Source of the DNA: Methanomassiliicoccaceae archaeon | GTDB lineage: Archaea; Thermoplasmatota; Thermoplasmata; Methanomassiliicoccales; Methanomethylophilaceae | NCBI GenBank assembly: GCA_003557905.1 | Contig: PWNH01000010.1 | Coordinates: 1-62,835, forward strand | Reading direction: 5' to 3' | DNA: 62,835 nt | Shown: positions 43,358-52,140 of the stretch, piece after piece | Position numbering within the stretch: position 1 is the first letter of the stretch | Layout of the letters: every line of letters begins with the position of its first letter | Program-made: the position numbers and the translations under genes | Notes under the pieces: generated by a model | Databases searched by the model: none | What the model was told of the DNA's origin: nothing | The model's input: the letters and a program-made list of their open reading frames with translations, nothing else

Positions 43358-45397
43358 ATGAACTTTGTAGAATTTGCATGGCTCATACCCCTGATACCGT
43401 TGGCCGCATTCCTGTTCATCGGATTCTTCGGTGACAGGACTCCCGAGGGAGGAGGATACGTCGCCGTGGGCGCCGCCGCCCTCGCCTTCATACTGTCGGC
43501 CCTGGTAGGGTATGAGATCCTCTCAGGAACACATGGAGACTACTATTATGACTCCATACCGTGGCTGACGATATCCAACGGTGTGGTCCTAAATTTCGGA
43601 CTGTACCTGGACAACCTGGCAGTTCTGATGATGATGTTCGCATCCTTCATCAGCATGCTGATCTTCATCTATTCGATCGGCTACATGCACGACCAGGGTG
43701 ACAGGAAGAAGAGATACTACACCAAGGTGTCCCTCTTCCTCACCGCCATGCTCGGCCTGGTAATGGCCAGCAACTTCCTCCAGCTTTTCATATTCTGGGA
43801 GATAGTCGGTCTGTGCTCCTACCTGCTCATCGGTTTCTGGGGTTTCAGGCATCCCAAGGGCGACAAGGCATCCCTGGCGGCCGCTTCGGCGGCCAAGAAG
43901 GCCTTCCTCGTCACCCGGATGGGGGATGTCGCCCTGCTAGCCGGTCTGTTCGTCCTGCTGAACGCCTTCAGCAGCCTGGACTTTGTGACCTTGTTCGACC
44001 CTGCCAACATCGCGCTGGTCGACAAATCCACACTGGCCCTCGGTTCGCTGCTGATATTCGGCGGTGTGATCGGTAAGAGCGCTCAGTTCCCGTTGCACGA
44101 CTGGTTGCCTGATGCGATGGAAGGTCCGACCACAGTCTCCGCTTTGATACATGCGGCGACAATGGTCAAGGCCGGTGTATATCTCACCGCCCGCTCCTTC
44201 CCCATATTCGTCCAGAGCACCGATGTGATGCTGTTCATCGCCATAATCGGTGGTGTCACGGCATTCTACGCTGCCACCATGGCCCTCAACAACATGAACA
44301 TAAAGAGGGTCCTCGCCTACTCCACCCTCTCCCAGCTGGGATTCATGATCCTCGCTCTCGGGGCCGGTGGATACCTTATAGCGATGGGCGTGGCGGATGG
44401 AACTCCGATAACTGGCAGCAAGGCCTTCGGTTACACCGCCGGTGTGTTCCACATGATGAACCATGCCTTCTTCAAGGCCCTGCTCTTCCTGGGGGCTGGC
44501 TCCGTGATACACGCTGTCGGCACCGAGGACATGCGCCAGATGGGCGGACTGAGGAAGCGTATGAGCGTCACATCGATAACGATGCTGATAGGTACGCTAT
44601 CCATAGCCGGCATACCGGTGTTCGCCGGGTTCTGGTCCAAGGATTTCGTCCTTGAGGCCGTTATGGTGGTGGCAGAGGGCAGCGGTGTGGCAGCGGCGAT
44701 ATTCCTGCTGCTTTACATCCTCGCACTGGCAACCGCGTTCATGACCGCCTTCTACATGTTCCGTCTCTGGTACATGACATTCGGCGGTGAGGAGGGCGAG
44801 GCCAGCAAGCACTGTCACGGCGAGTCCGAGAAGGTTATGACCTATCCGCTCATCGTACTGTCCGTCTTCGCCGCCCTCTCCGGTTTCCTGATCCTGTTCG
44901 GATTCAACCAGGCTCTGACCTTCAATTGGGCGGGACCGGGTTCCGACTTCGTGATCGGTGGCGGAGGATACGGGATGATGGATGTGCTGGAGAAGATATT
45001 CACCAGTCCGTTCGCATACCTGGCGATAGTCGTCGCGGTTGCCGGTTTCTATGCCGCCTACCGCATGTACAACTTCAAGGACGTCGACCCCGGCCGCTTC
45101 AACAAGGACGGGGAGTCCGCGATGTACCAGCTGCTGCAGAAGAGGTACTTCTTCCCGCAGTTCTATGACGCGATAGCCCTCAAGCTGACCTACCCTGTGG
45201 CTTTGGCCGTGGAGCAGGTCGACAGGAAGGCCGTCGATGGCACTGTGGACGGAATAGCCAACTCCCTCACCGGGGGCTCGCAGATGCTGCGCCGCATCCA
45301 GAACGGATTCGTGCAGACATATGCCGCCTACGTTCTGGGAGGACTGCTGCTGCTGTTCGTTGCAATATACATGATCGGTTACATAGGGGGGCTGTGA
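43358..45397 (+). CDS. fpoL: Fpo complex subunit L (NuoL-like antiporter subunit)
   Basis: The 679-residue distal pumping subunit has 14 or more helices. Conserved antiporter features include LFIFWEIVGLCSYLLIGFW, GKSAQFPLHDWLPDAMEGPT, VSALIHAATMVKAGVYL and YSTLSQLGFMILALG, which carry the Glu, Lys and His residues of the ion path. A long C-terminal section after about residue 540 holds the lateral helix region and a final membrane segment (AAYVLGGLLLLFVAIYMIG). Confidence 0.96.
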   Translation: MNFVEFAWLIPLIPLAAFLFIGFFGDRTPEGGGYVAVGAAALAFILSALVGYEILSGTHGDYYYDSIPWLTISNGVVLNFGLYLDNLAVLMMMFASFISMLIFIYSIGYMHDQGDRKKRYYTKVSLFLTAMLGLVMASNFLQLFIFWEIVGLCSYLLIGFWGFRHPKGDKASLAAASAAKKAFLVTRMGDVALLAGLFVLLNAFSSLDFVTLFDPANIALVDKSTLALGSLLIFGGVIGKSAQFPLHDWLPDAMEGPTTVSALIHAATMVKAGVYLTARSFPIFVQSTDVMLFIAIIGGVTAFYAATMALNNMNIKRVLAYSTLSQLGFMILALGAGGYLIAMGVADGTPITGSKAFGYTAGVFHMMNHAFFKALLFLGAGSVIHAVGTEDMRQMGGLRKRMSVTSITMLIGTLSIAGIPVFAGFWSKDFVLEAVMVVAEGSGVAAAIFLLLYILALATAFMTAFYMFRLWYMTFGGEEGEASKHCHGESEKVMTYPLIVLSVFAALSGFLILFGFNQALTFNWAGPGSDFVIGGGGYGMMDVLEKIFTSPFAYLAIVVAVAGFYAAYRMYNFKDVDPGRFNKDGESAMYQLLQKRYFFPQFYDAIALKLTYPVALAVEQVDRKAVDGTVDGIANSLTGGSQMLRRIQNGFVQTYAAYVLGGLLLLFVAIYMIGYIGGL

Positions 45398-45400
45398 GAC

Positions 45401-46912
45401 ATGACTGACTATCTGTTGTCAATGATACTCTTCACCCCTCTGGTGGGAGCCGTCATAGCCCTGTTCATGGCAGGGGACAAACTCAAGTACGCCCGTTGGG
45501 TGGCACTGGTGTTCAGCGCCATACCTCTGGGTCTTAGCCTGCTCCTGGTGGCGACCTTCGATAACAACATCTTAGGCTACCAGTTCCTGGAGCAGTACAC
45601 ATGGATCGAGACCTCGCTGCTTCATATGCAGTACATGCTGGGTGTCGACGGCCTGAGCCTGATAATGGTTCTGCTGACCACCATCCTGGTGTTCCTGGTC
45701 GTGTTGTTCTCCTGGGAGGAGAAGGAGAGGCCCAATTTCTTCTTCGCTCTCATCCTGGGGATGCAGACCGGACTCCTGGGTGTGTTCATGGCCATCGACT
45801 ACTTCATGTTCTTCATCTTCTGGGAGGTCGCCCTCATCCCGATGTACTTCCTCATAAACCTGTGGGGAGGTCCGCGTAGGCACTACGCGGCGATCAAGTT
45901 CTTCATATACACCCATGTGGCGAGCTTGGTCATGCTCATCGGCATATTCGCTCTGGCCTTCCAGGCTGCGAGCATAGAGGGTTGGAGCCAACTCAGCTTC
46001 GCCTTCACCGACATATCCGGTGTGGCGTTCAGCAGCGGCTTCCAGGTTCTGGTGTTCGGACTGCTCTTCTTCGGTTTCGCCGTGAAGATGCCCGTCGTTC
46101 CATTCCACACCTGGTTGCCCGATGCGCACGTCGAGGCGCCCACCGCAGGCAGTGTCCTGTTGGCGGGTGTGATGCTGAAGATGGGTTCATACGGTATCAT
46201 AAGGATATGTCTCGACGTCCTCCCTGAGGGGGCCGTCGCCTGGCAGATCCCGATGATCATAATCGCCTTGGTGGCCATAGTCTACGGCGCCTTGGCCTGT
46301 ATCGCACAGCGCGACCTCAAGAAGATGGTGGCCTTCTCGTCCATCAGTCATATGGGTATGGTGCTTCTGGGCATAGCGACCCTGAGCGACATCGGCATCG
46401 CCGCCGGTGCGTTCCAGATGTTCGCCCACGGCCTGATCACCGCCGTACTCTTCATGGTGTGCGGGATCGTCGGGCACAACGTCGGTACCAGGCAGATACC
46501 TCTGCTCGGTGGTCTGGCGGAGAAGATGCCCAACTACGCCGCGTTCATGATGTTCGGCTTCATGGCATCCCTGGGTCTTCCCGGTCTGGTGGGATTTGTG
46601 GCCGAGTTCAACATCCTGGCCGCGTTCTACAACTGGGGTCTGGCTGAGGGAGTCGCATGGGTCATAGTCATCGGACTTGCCTCGCTGTTGTTGACTGCAG
46701 GTTACTACCTGTGGGCTATGCAGAGGTCCATTTTCGGACCGGTCACGGACAAGGTCGATGTCAGCAAGGTGCACGACGTGAGCGTCTACGAGGGCGTCTC
46801 ATTGGCCGTGCTCTGCGGCCTGATAGCGCTGTTCGGCATATTCCCCGCCCTGGCCTGGGACTTCGTGTTCCCGGTCGCAAGCGGACTGGCTGCTGTATTG
46901 GGGGTGATCTGA
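45401..46912 (+). CDS. fpoM: Fpo complex subunit M (NuoM-like antiporter subunit)
   Basis: The 503-residue membrane subunit has the M-type signatures QYMLGVDGLSLIMVLLTTIL, FIFWEVALIPMYFLINLWGG, VPFHTWLPDAHVEAPTAGSV and FSSISHMGMVLLGIATLSD. About 14 helices are predicted by eye. It starts three bases after fpoL and ends one base before fpoN. Confidence 0.96.
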   Translation: MTDYLLSMILFTPLVGAVIALFMAGDKLKYARWVALVFSAIPLGLSLLLVATFDNNILGYQFLEQYTWIETSLLHMQYMLGVDGLSLIMVLLTTILVFLVVLFSWEEKERPNFFFALILGMQTGLLGVFMAIDYFMFFIFWEVALIPMYFLINLWGGPRRHYAAIKFFIYTHVASLVMLIGIFALAFQAASIEGWSQLSFAFTDISGVAFSSGFQVLVFGLLFFGFAVKMPVVPFHTWLPDAHVEAPTAGSVLLAGVMLKMGSYGIIRICLDVLPEGAVAWQIPMIIIALVAIVYGALACIAQRDLKKMVAFSSISHMGMVLLGIATLSDIGIAAGAFQMFAHGLITAVLFMVCGIVGHNVGTRQIPLLGGLAEKMPNYAAFMMFGFMASLGLPGLVGFVAEFNILAAFYNWGLAEGVAWVIVIGLASLLLTAGYYLWAMQRSIFGPVTDKVDVSKVHDVSVYEGVSLAVLCGLIALFGIFPALAWDFVFPVASGLAAVLGVI

Positions 46913-46913
46913 A

Positions 46914-48371
46914 ATGACGTTACCTGATTTCACACTGATCGCCCCGCAGCTGATTGTGCTGCTGGCGGCGCTGCTGGTACCCGGACTGCACTTCCTGACT
47001 AGGAACGACAAGCTGGTCGGCATGGTGTCCATAGCGGCCGTCGTGGCCGCCGGTCTCTACCTGGGATGGATGATCCTCGAAGGCGTGGAGGGTAGCTTCC
47101 TCGGTGTTTATGCCGTCGATGCTTTCTCCCTGCTCCTGACAGGGCTGTTCCTGATGGTGGCACTGCTGGTGCTGCTGGCCTCGCTCCACAGCGTGGAGAG
47201 GGACCGCCACCACGGCGAGTACTACGCTCTGCTGTTGGCTGCCACCGCCGGTATGATGTTCGTGGCCTGCGCCCAGGACCTGATAGGCATATTCGTCGGT
47301 GTCGAGCTCACCAGCATATCATCCTACGCATTGGTGGCGTTCCGTAAGAACGACCCCCGTGCCGCGGAGGCCGCGGTGAAGTACCTGGTGATAGGCGGTC
47401 TCTCGACCGCTCTGACCCTCTATGGTTTCTCGCTGCTCTACGGAGTGACGCAGACCACCAACCTGGCGGAGATCGCATTGGCCATAGGGGCCGCACCCAG
47501 TGTCGCCCTCTATGTGTCCATGGCACTGATAATCGCCGGTCTGGGCTTCAAGATAACCACTGTGCCCTTCCACATGTGGGCCCCTGACGTGTACGAGGGA
47601 GCGACCGCACCGGTCGCCACCTTCCTCGCCATAGGCTCCAAGAAGATGGGATTCGTGGCTCTCTTCAAGATATTCCTGGTCGGCTTCATTGCCGCTCAGG
47701 CCACCGTGGTCAGCGACATGCAGTACCTCTTCGCCATACTGGCGGCCATAACCATGACCGTCGGCAACGTGGTCGCTCTCTCGCAGACCAACATGAAGAG
47801 GTTGCTGGCATACTCGAGCATAGCCCAGGCGGGTTATCTGATGATGGTCCTGGCCATAGCCACCGAATACGCGGTTATCGGCGGTCTGTTCCACATGATC
47901 ACCCACGTGTTCATGAAGGGCGGGGCCTTCATCATAGTGGCCGCACTGTGCTACCTCTCCATAGGGGACAAGCTCAGCGACTACAAGGGGCTGGCCAAGA
48001 GGGCGCCGGTACTGGCGTTCTCGATGCTGATATTCCTCTTCGCCTTGGCGGGTGTCCCACCTCTGGCAGGTTTCGTCAGCAAGTTCGTGCTGTTCTCCAG
48101 TGCCGTCGGTTCGCCCGGCGCGGAGATGGCAGGACAGTGGATTTGGCTGGTCTTCATAGCGGTGATCAACAGCGCCATCTCGTTGTACTACTACGCCCGT
48201 GTGGTGAAGTTCATGTACGTCGATGAGGGCGAGAGCGATGAGCGCATCAAGGTCCCCATGTCCTTCATGGCGGCCATAGTGATATGTCTCGTTGCTGTCT
48301 TCGCAATCGGTCTCTATCCAGAGCCTGTCATCAAGCTCTGTGAGGCCGCCGCCGCTGCCCTGCTCGGTTGA
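46914..48371 (+). CDS. fpoN: Fpo complex subunit N (NuoN-like antiporter subunit)
   Basis: The 485-residue subunit closes the operon. It has FVGVELTSISSYALVAFRKN, VPFHMWAPDVYEGATAPVA, FLAIGSKKMGFVALFKIF and LLAYSSIAQAGYLMMVLAI, all typical of NuoN. No fpoO or fpoF follows; the next gene is a prenyl diphosphate synthase with its own promoter. A T-rich tract after the stop may end the operon transcript. Confidence 0.96.
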   Translation: MTLPDFTLIAPQLIVLLAALLVPGLHFLTRNDKLVGMVSIAAVVAAGLYLGWMILEGVEGSFLGVYAVDAFSLLLTGLFLMVALLVLLASLHSVERDRHHGEYYALLLAATAGMMFVACAQDLIGIFVGVELTSISSYALVAFRKNDPRAAEAAVKYLVIGGLSTALTLYGFSLLYGVTQTTNLAEIALAIGAAPSVALYVSMALIIAGLGFKITTVPFHMWAPDVYEGATAPVATFLAIGSKKMGFVALFKIFLVGFIAAQATVVSDMQYLFAILAAITMTVGNVVALSQTNMKRLLAYSSIAQAGYLMMVLAIATEYAVIGGLFHMITHVFMKGGAFIIVAALCYLSIGDKLSDYKGLAKRAPVLAFSMLIFLFALAGVPPLAGFVSKFVLFSSAVGSPGAEMAGQWIWLVFIAVINSAISLYYYARVVKFMYVDEGESDERIKVPMSFMAAIVICLVAVFAIGLYPEPVIKLCEAAAAALLG

Positions 48372-48391
48372 AGATAAACCCTTTCACCAAA

Positions 48392-48414
48392 CCCAATTTT
48401 TTCTCTATTTTTCG
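48392..48414 (+). terminator. T-rich tract after the fpo operon
   Basis: Two runs of five or more T (within 48397-48412) follow the fpoN stop by about 25 bases, with no stem before them. Archaeal RNA polymerases can terminate on such tracts. The next gene has its own TATA-like box at 48430. Confidence 0.45.
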
Positions 48415-48460
48415 CTTAATCCAGCAAGGCTTAAGTAGACTATACCATTATCAGCGGTCG

Positions 48461-49426
48461 ATGCGGCAGACCTGGGATTCGGCCATCAGGGAGCAGCTAC
48501 TCCACGTCGATGAGCTTATGGAGAAGAGCATCGCTTCCAACCAGGCCGAGTTGACTGAGATATGCAGACATATTCTGGACTCCGGGGGAAAGCGCATGCG
48601 CCCCGGGATATGCATACTGTCGTTCCTGGCATCCGGTGGCGCTGATGCCGAAAAAGTGATCAAGATGGCCGCCGCCTTCGAACTTATACACAGTGCCACA
48701 TTGATCCATGATGACATCAATGATGACAGCGAGCTCCGTCGCGGAGCCATGACCGCTCATCGCAAATTCACCGTCCCCAAAGCGATAATCGCGGGGGACT
48801 ATCTTTTCGTGCAGGGATTCCGCCTCGGCGGTGCCATGGATGAGACCATAGTCAATTCCATCGCTGATGCCTGCAATGCCATGGCGGAGGGGGAGTTCAT
48901 CCAATCCGACCATGAGCGCAAGACCGGGACGCCCATCGAAGTGTACCGTAAGATCATAGAGGGCAAGACCGCCAAGCCCATCGCCGCCGGGGCGAGGGTA
49001 GGGTCCTATCTCGCTGACGGCGACTCCTACACCATAGAGGCCATGGGCGGTTACGGTCTCAACATCGGTCTTGCCTTCCAGATAGCCGATGACATTCTTG
49101 ACATAGAGGGGGAGATGGAATCCACCGGTAAGCAACCCGGCATCGACATCCACGAGGGAAAGCCGACCCTCCCCATAATAATGGCTATGGAGGACGATAT
49201 CATCGGCCCTCGCATAAGTGAGATATTCGCCCTCAAGGACAAGACGGACGATGAGGTCCAGGAGGCTTTGAAACTCATCCGTTCCAGTGATGTCCTGGAG
49301 AGATGTAAGAAGTACGCCCGCGATTACGCCCATGAGGCCAAGGACTATCTTGAGGGCATTCAGGATTCGATATATCGTGACTCGCTCATAATCCTGGCGG
49401 ATTATGTTGTCGAGAGGAACCTCTAG
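48461..49426 (+). CDS. Trans-prenyl diphosphate synthase (geranylgeranyl/farnesyl type)
   Basis: The 321-residue enzyme makes the C15-C20 prenyl diphosphate for membrane lipids. The first Asp-rich motif is in LIHDDINDDSELRRG and the second in FQIADDILDIEG. Chain length cannot be fixed with confidence from the residues before the first motif (HSATLIHDD). ATG 48461 lies about 27 bases from CTTAAGTAG, so the message is probably leaderless; upstream in-frame codons overlap the fpoN end and the promoter. A geranylgeranyl reductase follows nine bases later. Confidence 0.92.
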   Translation: MRQTWDSAIREQLLHVDELMEKSIASNQAELTEICRHILDSGGKRMRPGICILSFLASGGADAEKVIKMAAAFELIHSATLIHDDINDDSELRRGAMTAHRKFTVPKAIIAGDYLFVQGFRLGGAMDETIVNSIADACNAMAEGEFIQSDHERKTGTPIEVYRKIIEGKTAKPIAAGARVGSYLADGDSYTIEAMGGYGLNIGLAFQIADDILDIEGEMESTGKQPGIDIHEGKPTLPIIMAMEDDIIGPRISEIFALKDKTDDEVQEALKLIRSSDVLERCKKYARDYAHEAKDYLEGIQDSIYRDSLIILADYVVERNL

Positions 49427-49434
49427 GTGAGTAC

Positions 49435-50529
49435 ATGGCAGACAAAATCGTCACCGATGTACTTGTCGTTGGAGCCGGTCCCGCCGGCAGTACCGTCGCC
49501 CGCTACGCTGCGGAGAGCGGCCTGGACGTCACGCTGATAGAGAGACGTAGCAAGGTCGGGTTCCCCGTCCGCTGCGGTGAGTTCATGCCCTGCACCGATG
49601 AGATAGCTGCGATGTTCCCGGAATCACAAGGGCTTGCTGAACTGTTCGACATCCCCTCATCATTGGTCCGTCGTGAGCTGGAGGCGATCAGGCTGGTCAC
49701 CCCCAGCACGAGATCGTACGACCTTCCTTTCATAGGTTACAGCACTGACCGCGACCGTTTCGACCAGCACCTGGCATCGGAGGCGGTCTCCGCCGGTGCC
49801 CAGTTGTTGACCGGATGTGCATTCCAGACCGTCGATTCTGACAGTTATATAACATCCGAGGGCAGGATAAAGGCCAAGGTCATAGTCGGAGCGGACGGTC
49901 CCGGATCCAGGGTAGCACAGGAGATGGGCCTGCCGCTGCCCCGTAACGCCTATCCCGCCGTCACCGCACAAGCCAAAGGTGATTTCGAGCCTGTGCTGGA
50001 GATGTACTTCGGAGGCATAGCCCCCGGCGCGTATGGATGGATAATCCCCAAGGACGGCTCCGCCAATGTCGGTGTCGGCTACTCACCCAAACTTGCTGAC
50101 CGGACCCCTACCGAGTACTTCCGTGCCTTCTCTGAGAAGCATGGATTCGATGTGCAGACCAGGTTGAGTGGAAAACACGTCCCCGCCCAAGGGCCTTTGA
50201 ACAGGATAACCGGAGAGGACCACTTGACCGTCGGTGATGCGGCAGGACACGTCATGGCAGTCAATGGAGGAGGAATACCCTTGGCCATGATAGGGGGAAG
50301 GTTGGCTGCTGAGGCGATCTTCGATCATATCCGCAACGACGCTCCGTTGGTGAGGTATGAGAAGGACTGCCGAAAGGTCTTGTTCCCTCCTCTCAAGAGC
50401 GCCGCCCGCACCAAGCAGATGGCTGATATTTTCGCATTCGGGTCGGATTTCCGTACCGAGTTGTGCATGAGGATACTTGGCAGAAGAAGGATGGCCAAGA
50501 TGCTCCGCTGCCGCTTCCCATTCCCCTGA
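49435..50529 (+). CDS. Geranylgeranyl reductase family flavoprotein (paralogue 2)
   Basis: The 364-residue FAD protein has VLVVGAGPAGSTVARYAAE, GFPVRCGEFMPCTDE, IVGADGPGSRVAQEMGLP and LTVGDAAGHVMAVNGGGI. It fits the digeranylgeranylglycerophospholipid reductase group, which saturates archaeol chains. Being directly after the prenyl synthase, it is the better candidate for the membrane-lipid enzyme of the two copies in the window. It ends directly against the convergent nob1 gene. Confidence 0.9.
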   Translation: MADKIVTDVLVVGAGPAGSTVARYAAESGLDVTLIERRSKVGFPVRCGEFMPCTDEIAAMFPESQGLAELFDIPSSLVRRELEAIRLVTPSTRSYDLPFIGYSTDRDRFDQHLASEAVSAGAQLLTGCAFQTVDSDSYITSEGRIKAKVIVGADGPGSRVAQEMGLPLPRNAYPAVTAQAKGDFEPVLEMYFGGIAPGAYGWIIPKDGSANVGVGYSPKLADRTPTEYFRAFSEKHGFDVQTRLSGKHVPAQGPLNRITGEDHLTVGDAAGHVMAVNGGGIPLAMIGGRLAAEAIFDHIRNDAPLVRYEKDCRKVLFPPLKSAARTKQMADIFAFGSDFRTELCMRILGRRRMAKMLRCRFPFP

Positions 50530-50991
50530 TCATCGTCTACGGACGCTTTTCAAGCCGTGTCCGCAGACATCGCATTCAGTTTTGTCGGAATCATACATCT
50601 TCCCACATCCCTTGCAGCGATATGCCCACTTCCAAACCTTCTTTATCCCTCTGGTGGCAACTGGAACGCACTTAACCCCGATCAGCTGAGCAATGTTCTG
50701 CATCGAATAATCATCACTGAGCAAAACGGAATCCAGTTCCAATGCCAGCGCCAGAAGTTCCGTGTCCGTTGCTGACAACCTGCCGGAGTCGCCGCTCCGC
50801 TCCGCTGCCCTCTCGACCTTCGCCATCGACCCCGGTCCCGGACTGGATGTTCTCAGGATACCCTCCCAGTATGCTATTCGCGGATCCTTGTGGCGTTTCA
50901 ATTCGAGCCACACGCCAGGGACGGTGACGCAGTCGTCATCTGGAAGGTCCTGCATCTCGAATAGCGCTGAACTGTCAAGGACGACCGTCAT
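50530..50991 (-). CDS. nob1: Nob1 rRNA endonuclease (PIN domain plus zinc ribbon)
   Basis: Nob1 cuts the 3' end of 16S rRNA precursor. The 153-residue protein has a PIN domain (VVLDSSALFE with the first catalytic Asp, LSATDTELLALALEL and VLLSDDYSMQNIA with later ones) and a C-terminal zinc ribbon (YRCKGCGKMY and CDVCGHGLK). ATG 50991 is chosen; a minus-strand box near 51010-51020 places it on a leaderless message. Five upstream in-frame codons are ignored. Confidence 0.93.
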   Translation of the reverse strand: MTVVLDSSALFEMQDLPDDDCVTVPGVWLELKRHKDPRIAYWEGILRTSSPGPGSMAKVERAAERSGDSGRLSATDTELLALALELDSVLLSDDYSMQNIAQLIGVKCVPVATRGIKKVWKWAYRCKGCGKMYDSDKTECDVCGHGLKSVRRR

Positions 50992-51062
50992 ACAGTCCCA
51001 TCGCAACGTGGTTTATTAGTCTTTATGAATCTATTAAATACCATTAACAAAATCCGACGGCA

Positions 51063-51329
51063 ATGCTTAGGAAAATAGCCGTCGATGATGATGTCAAGGA
51101 TCATGTTATGGCCTCTGGCAAAGACTACCGTGTCTGCACCTCCTGTTACGGGCCGGCGTTGGTCCCGGTGGAGATGAAAGGACCCAAGGATTCAGACATC
51201 AGCATCCCGGTCGGTGACCAGACGCTGTACGTGTCCCGTGTTCAGGCTATGTACATAAGCCGTGTGTCCAAGGACATGCTGTACGAACCGGAATACCTGA
51301 ACGCCTGTCCTGCTGTCAAGGGTCACTGA
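51063..51329 (+). CDS. Small conserved-looking protein of unknown function
   Basis: I do not recognise this 88-residue protein. It has one CxxC pair (VCTSCYGPALVPVEMKG), followed by a region of alternating hydrophobic residues (ISIPVGDQTLYVSRVQAMYI) and a final Cys (NACPAVKG). A TATTAAATA box is centred 27 bases from the ATG, so the message should be leaderless. Its 3' end overlaps the convergent ThiI-like gene by 14 bases. Confidence 0.7.
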   Translation: MLRKIAVDDDVKDHVMASGKDYRVCTSCYGPALVPVEMKGPKDSDISIPVGDQTLYVSRVQAMYISRVSKDMLYEPEYLNACPAVKGH

Positions 51330-51945
51330 TCCTCAGTGATGCAAAGGTTCTTTCGATAAGTTCATCGATGCCCAGCTTGGCTTCCATGACCATCATCTTA
51401 TCCGGATCGGCCATGGTCGCCGGTTTGGACGGGACCGCCAGACAGGACTGCTCTGGGCCGATGGATATCTCATAGGTGCCGATATCCTTGGCGATGGCCT
51501 CTATCTCCAGTTTGTCCAACCCTATCAAAGGCCTGAGGATGGGCATTCCGCATCCATAGGATGACGCCTTGATGTTGTGCAGGGTCTGAGATGCCACCTG
51601 GCCCATGGAGTCCCCCATGATTATACCCTCGGCACCGAGAGACTCCGCAACCTTCTCCGCAGTTGCCAACATCAGTCGTTTGCAGAGAACGCATTGGTAA
51701 CTCCGGTCACACAACCGGGAGATGTCGGATTGGTTCTCCCCATGGGACGCCACATAGAGAGGCATCTCATCACCACTGAACTCACGGAGTTGGGCCGCGA
51801 CCTTCCTGACCTTGTCCAGACTTCGCTCATCACAGTAAGGTCTGTTGTCCATGTGCAGAAGGATGACCTCTGCACCACGGCGGGACATGAGATAGGCCGA
51901 TACCGGGGAATCGATTCCTCCGGAAAGGAGGGCCAATAGTCTCAT
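51316..51945 (-). CDS. Stand-alone ThiI PP-loop domain (tRNA 4-thiouridine synthetase-like)
   Basis: The 209-residue protein corresponds only to the AANH/PP-loop domain of ThiI. The P-loop is LLSGGIDSPVSAYLM; GDSMGQVASQTLHNI is a ThiI signature. C85 and C88 (QCVLCKRLM) and a later Cys in EQSCLAVPSKPAT are candidate sulfur-transfer or Fe-S ligands. The NFLD and THUMP tRNA-binding domains of normal ThiI are absent, so a separate tRNA-binding partner may be needed. It is the last gene of the METTL5-Csl4 operon. Confidence 0.85.
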   Translation of the reverse strand: MRLLALLSGGIDSPVSAYLMSRRGAEVILLHMDNRPYCDERSLDKVRKVAAQLREFSGDEMPLYVASHGENQSDISRLCDRSYQCVLCKRLMLATAEKVAESLGAEGIIMGDSMGQVASQTLHNIKASSYGCGMPILRPLIGLDKLEIEAIAKDIGTYEISIGPEQSCLAVPSKPATMADPDKMMVMEAKLGIDELIERTFASLRISDP

Positions 51946-51951
51946 GATGCC

Positions 51952-52125
51952 TCAGTTGTTGAATCTGCTGATGTCGAGGCCGCCGATACCCGATCCACAG
52001 AACTCCTCCTCATCATCGTCCATATCGACGACCATGGTGAGGAGCATGCTGACCATCTCCTTCATCTGCTGCATCTCAGCCTTGAGATCGTTCAGTTGCT
52101 TGATCAGTTCCTCGTTCGATGTCAT
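51952..52125 (-). CDS. 57-residue acidic protein in the exosome operon
   Basis: This short open frame lies between csl4 and the ThiI-like gene, leaving gaps of 15 and 6 bases. The protein begins MTSNEELIKQLNDLKAEMQQ, a likely amphipathic or coiled-coil helix rich in Met, then has an acidic run (DMDDDEEEF) and ends CGSGIGGLDISRFNN. GGAA lies seven bases before the ATG. Tight operon spacing and the ordered helix pattern favour a real gene. I know no family for it; a small binding partner is plausible. Confidence 0.65.
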   Translation of the reverse strand: MTSNEELIKQLNDLKAEMQQMKEMVSMLLTMVVDMDDDEEEFCGSGIGGLDISRFNN

Positions 52126-52140
52126 ACGGTATTCCGATCC

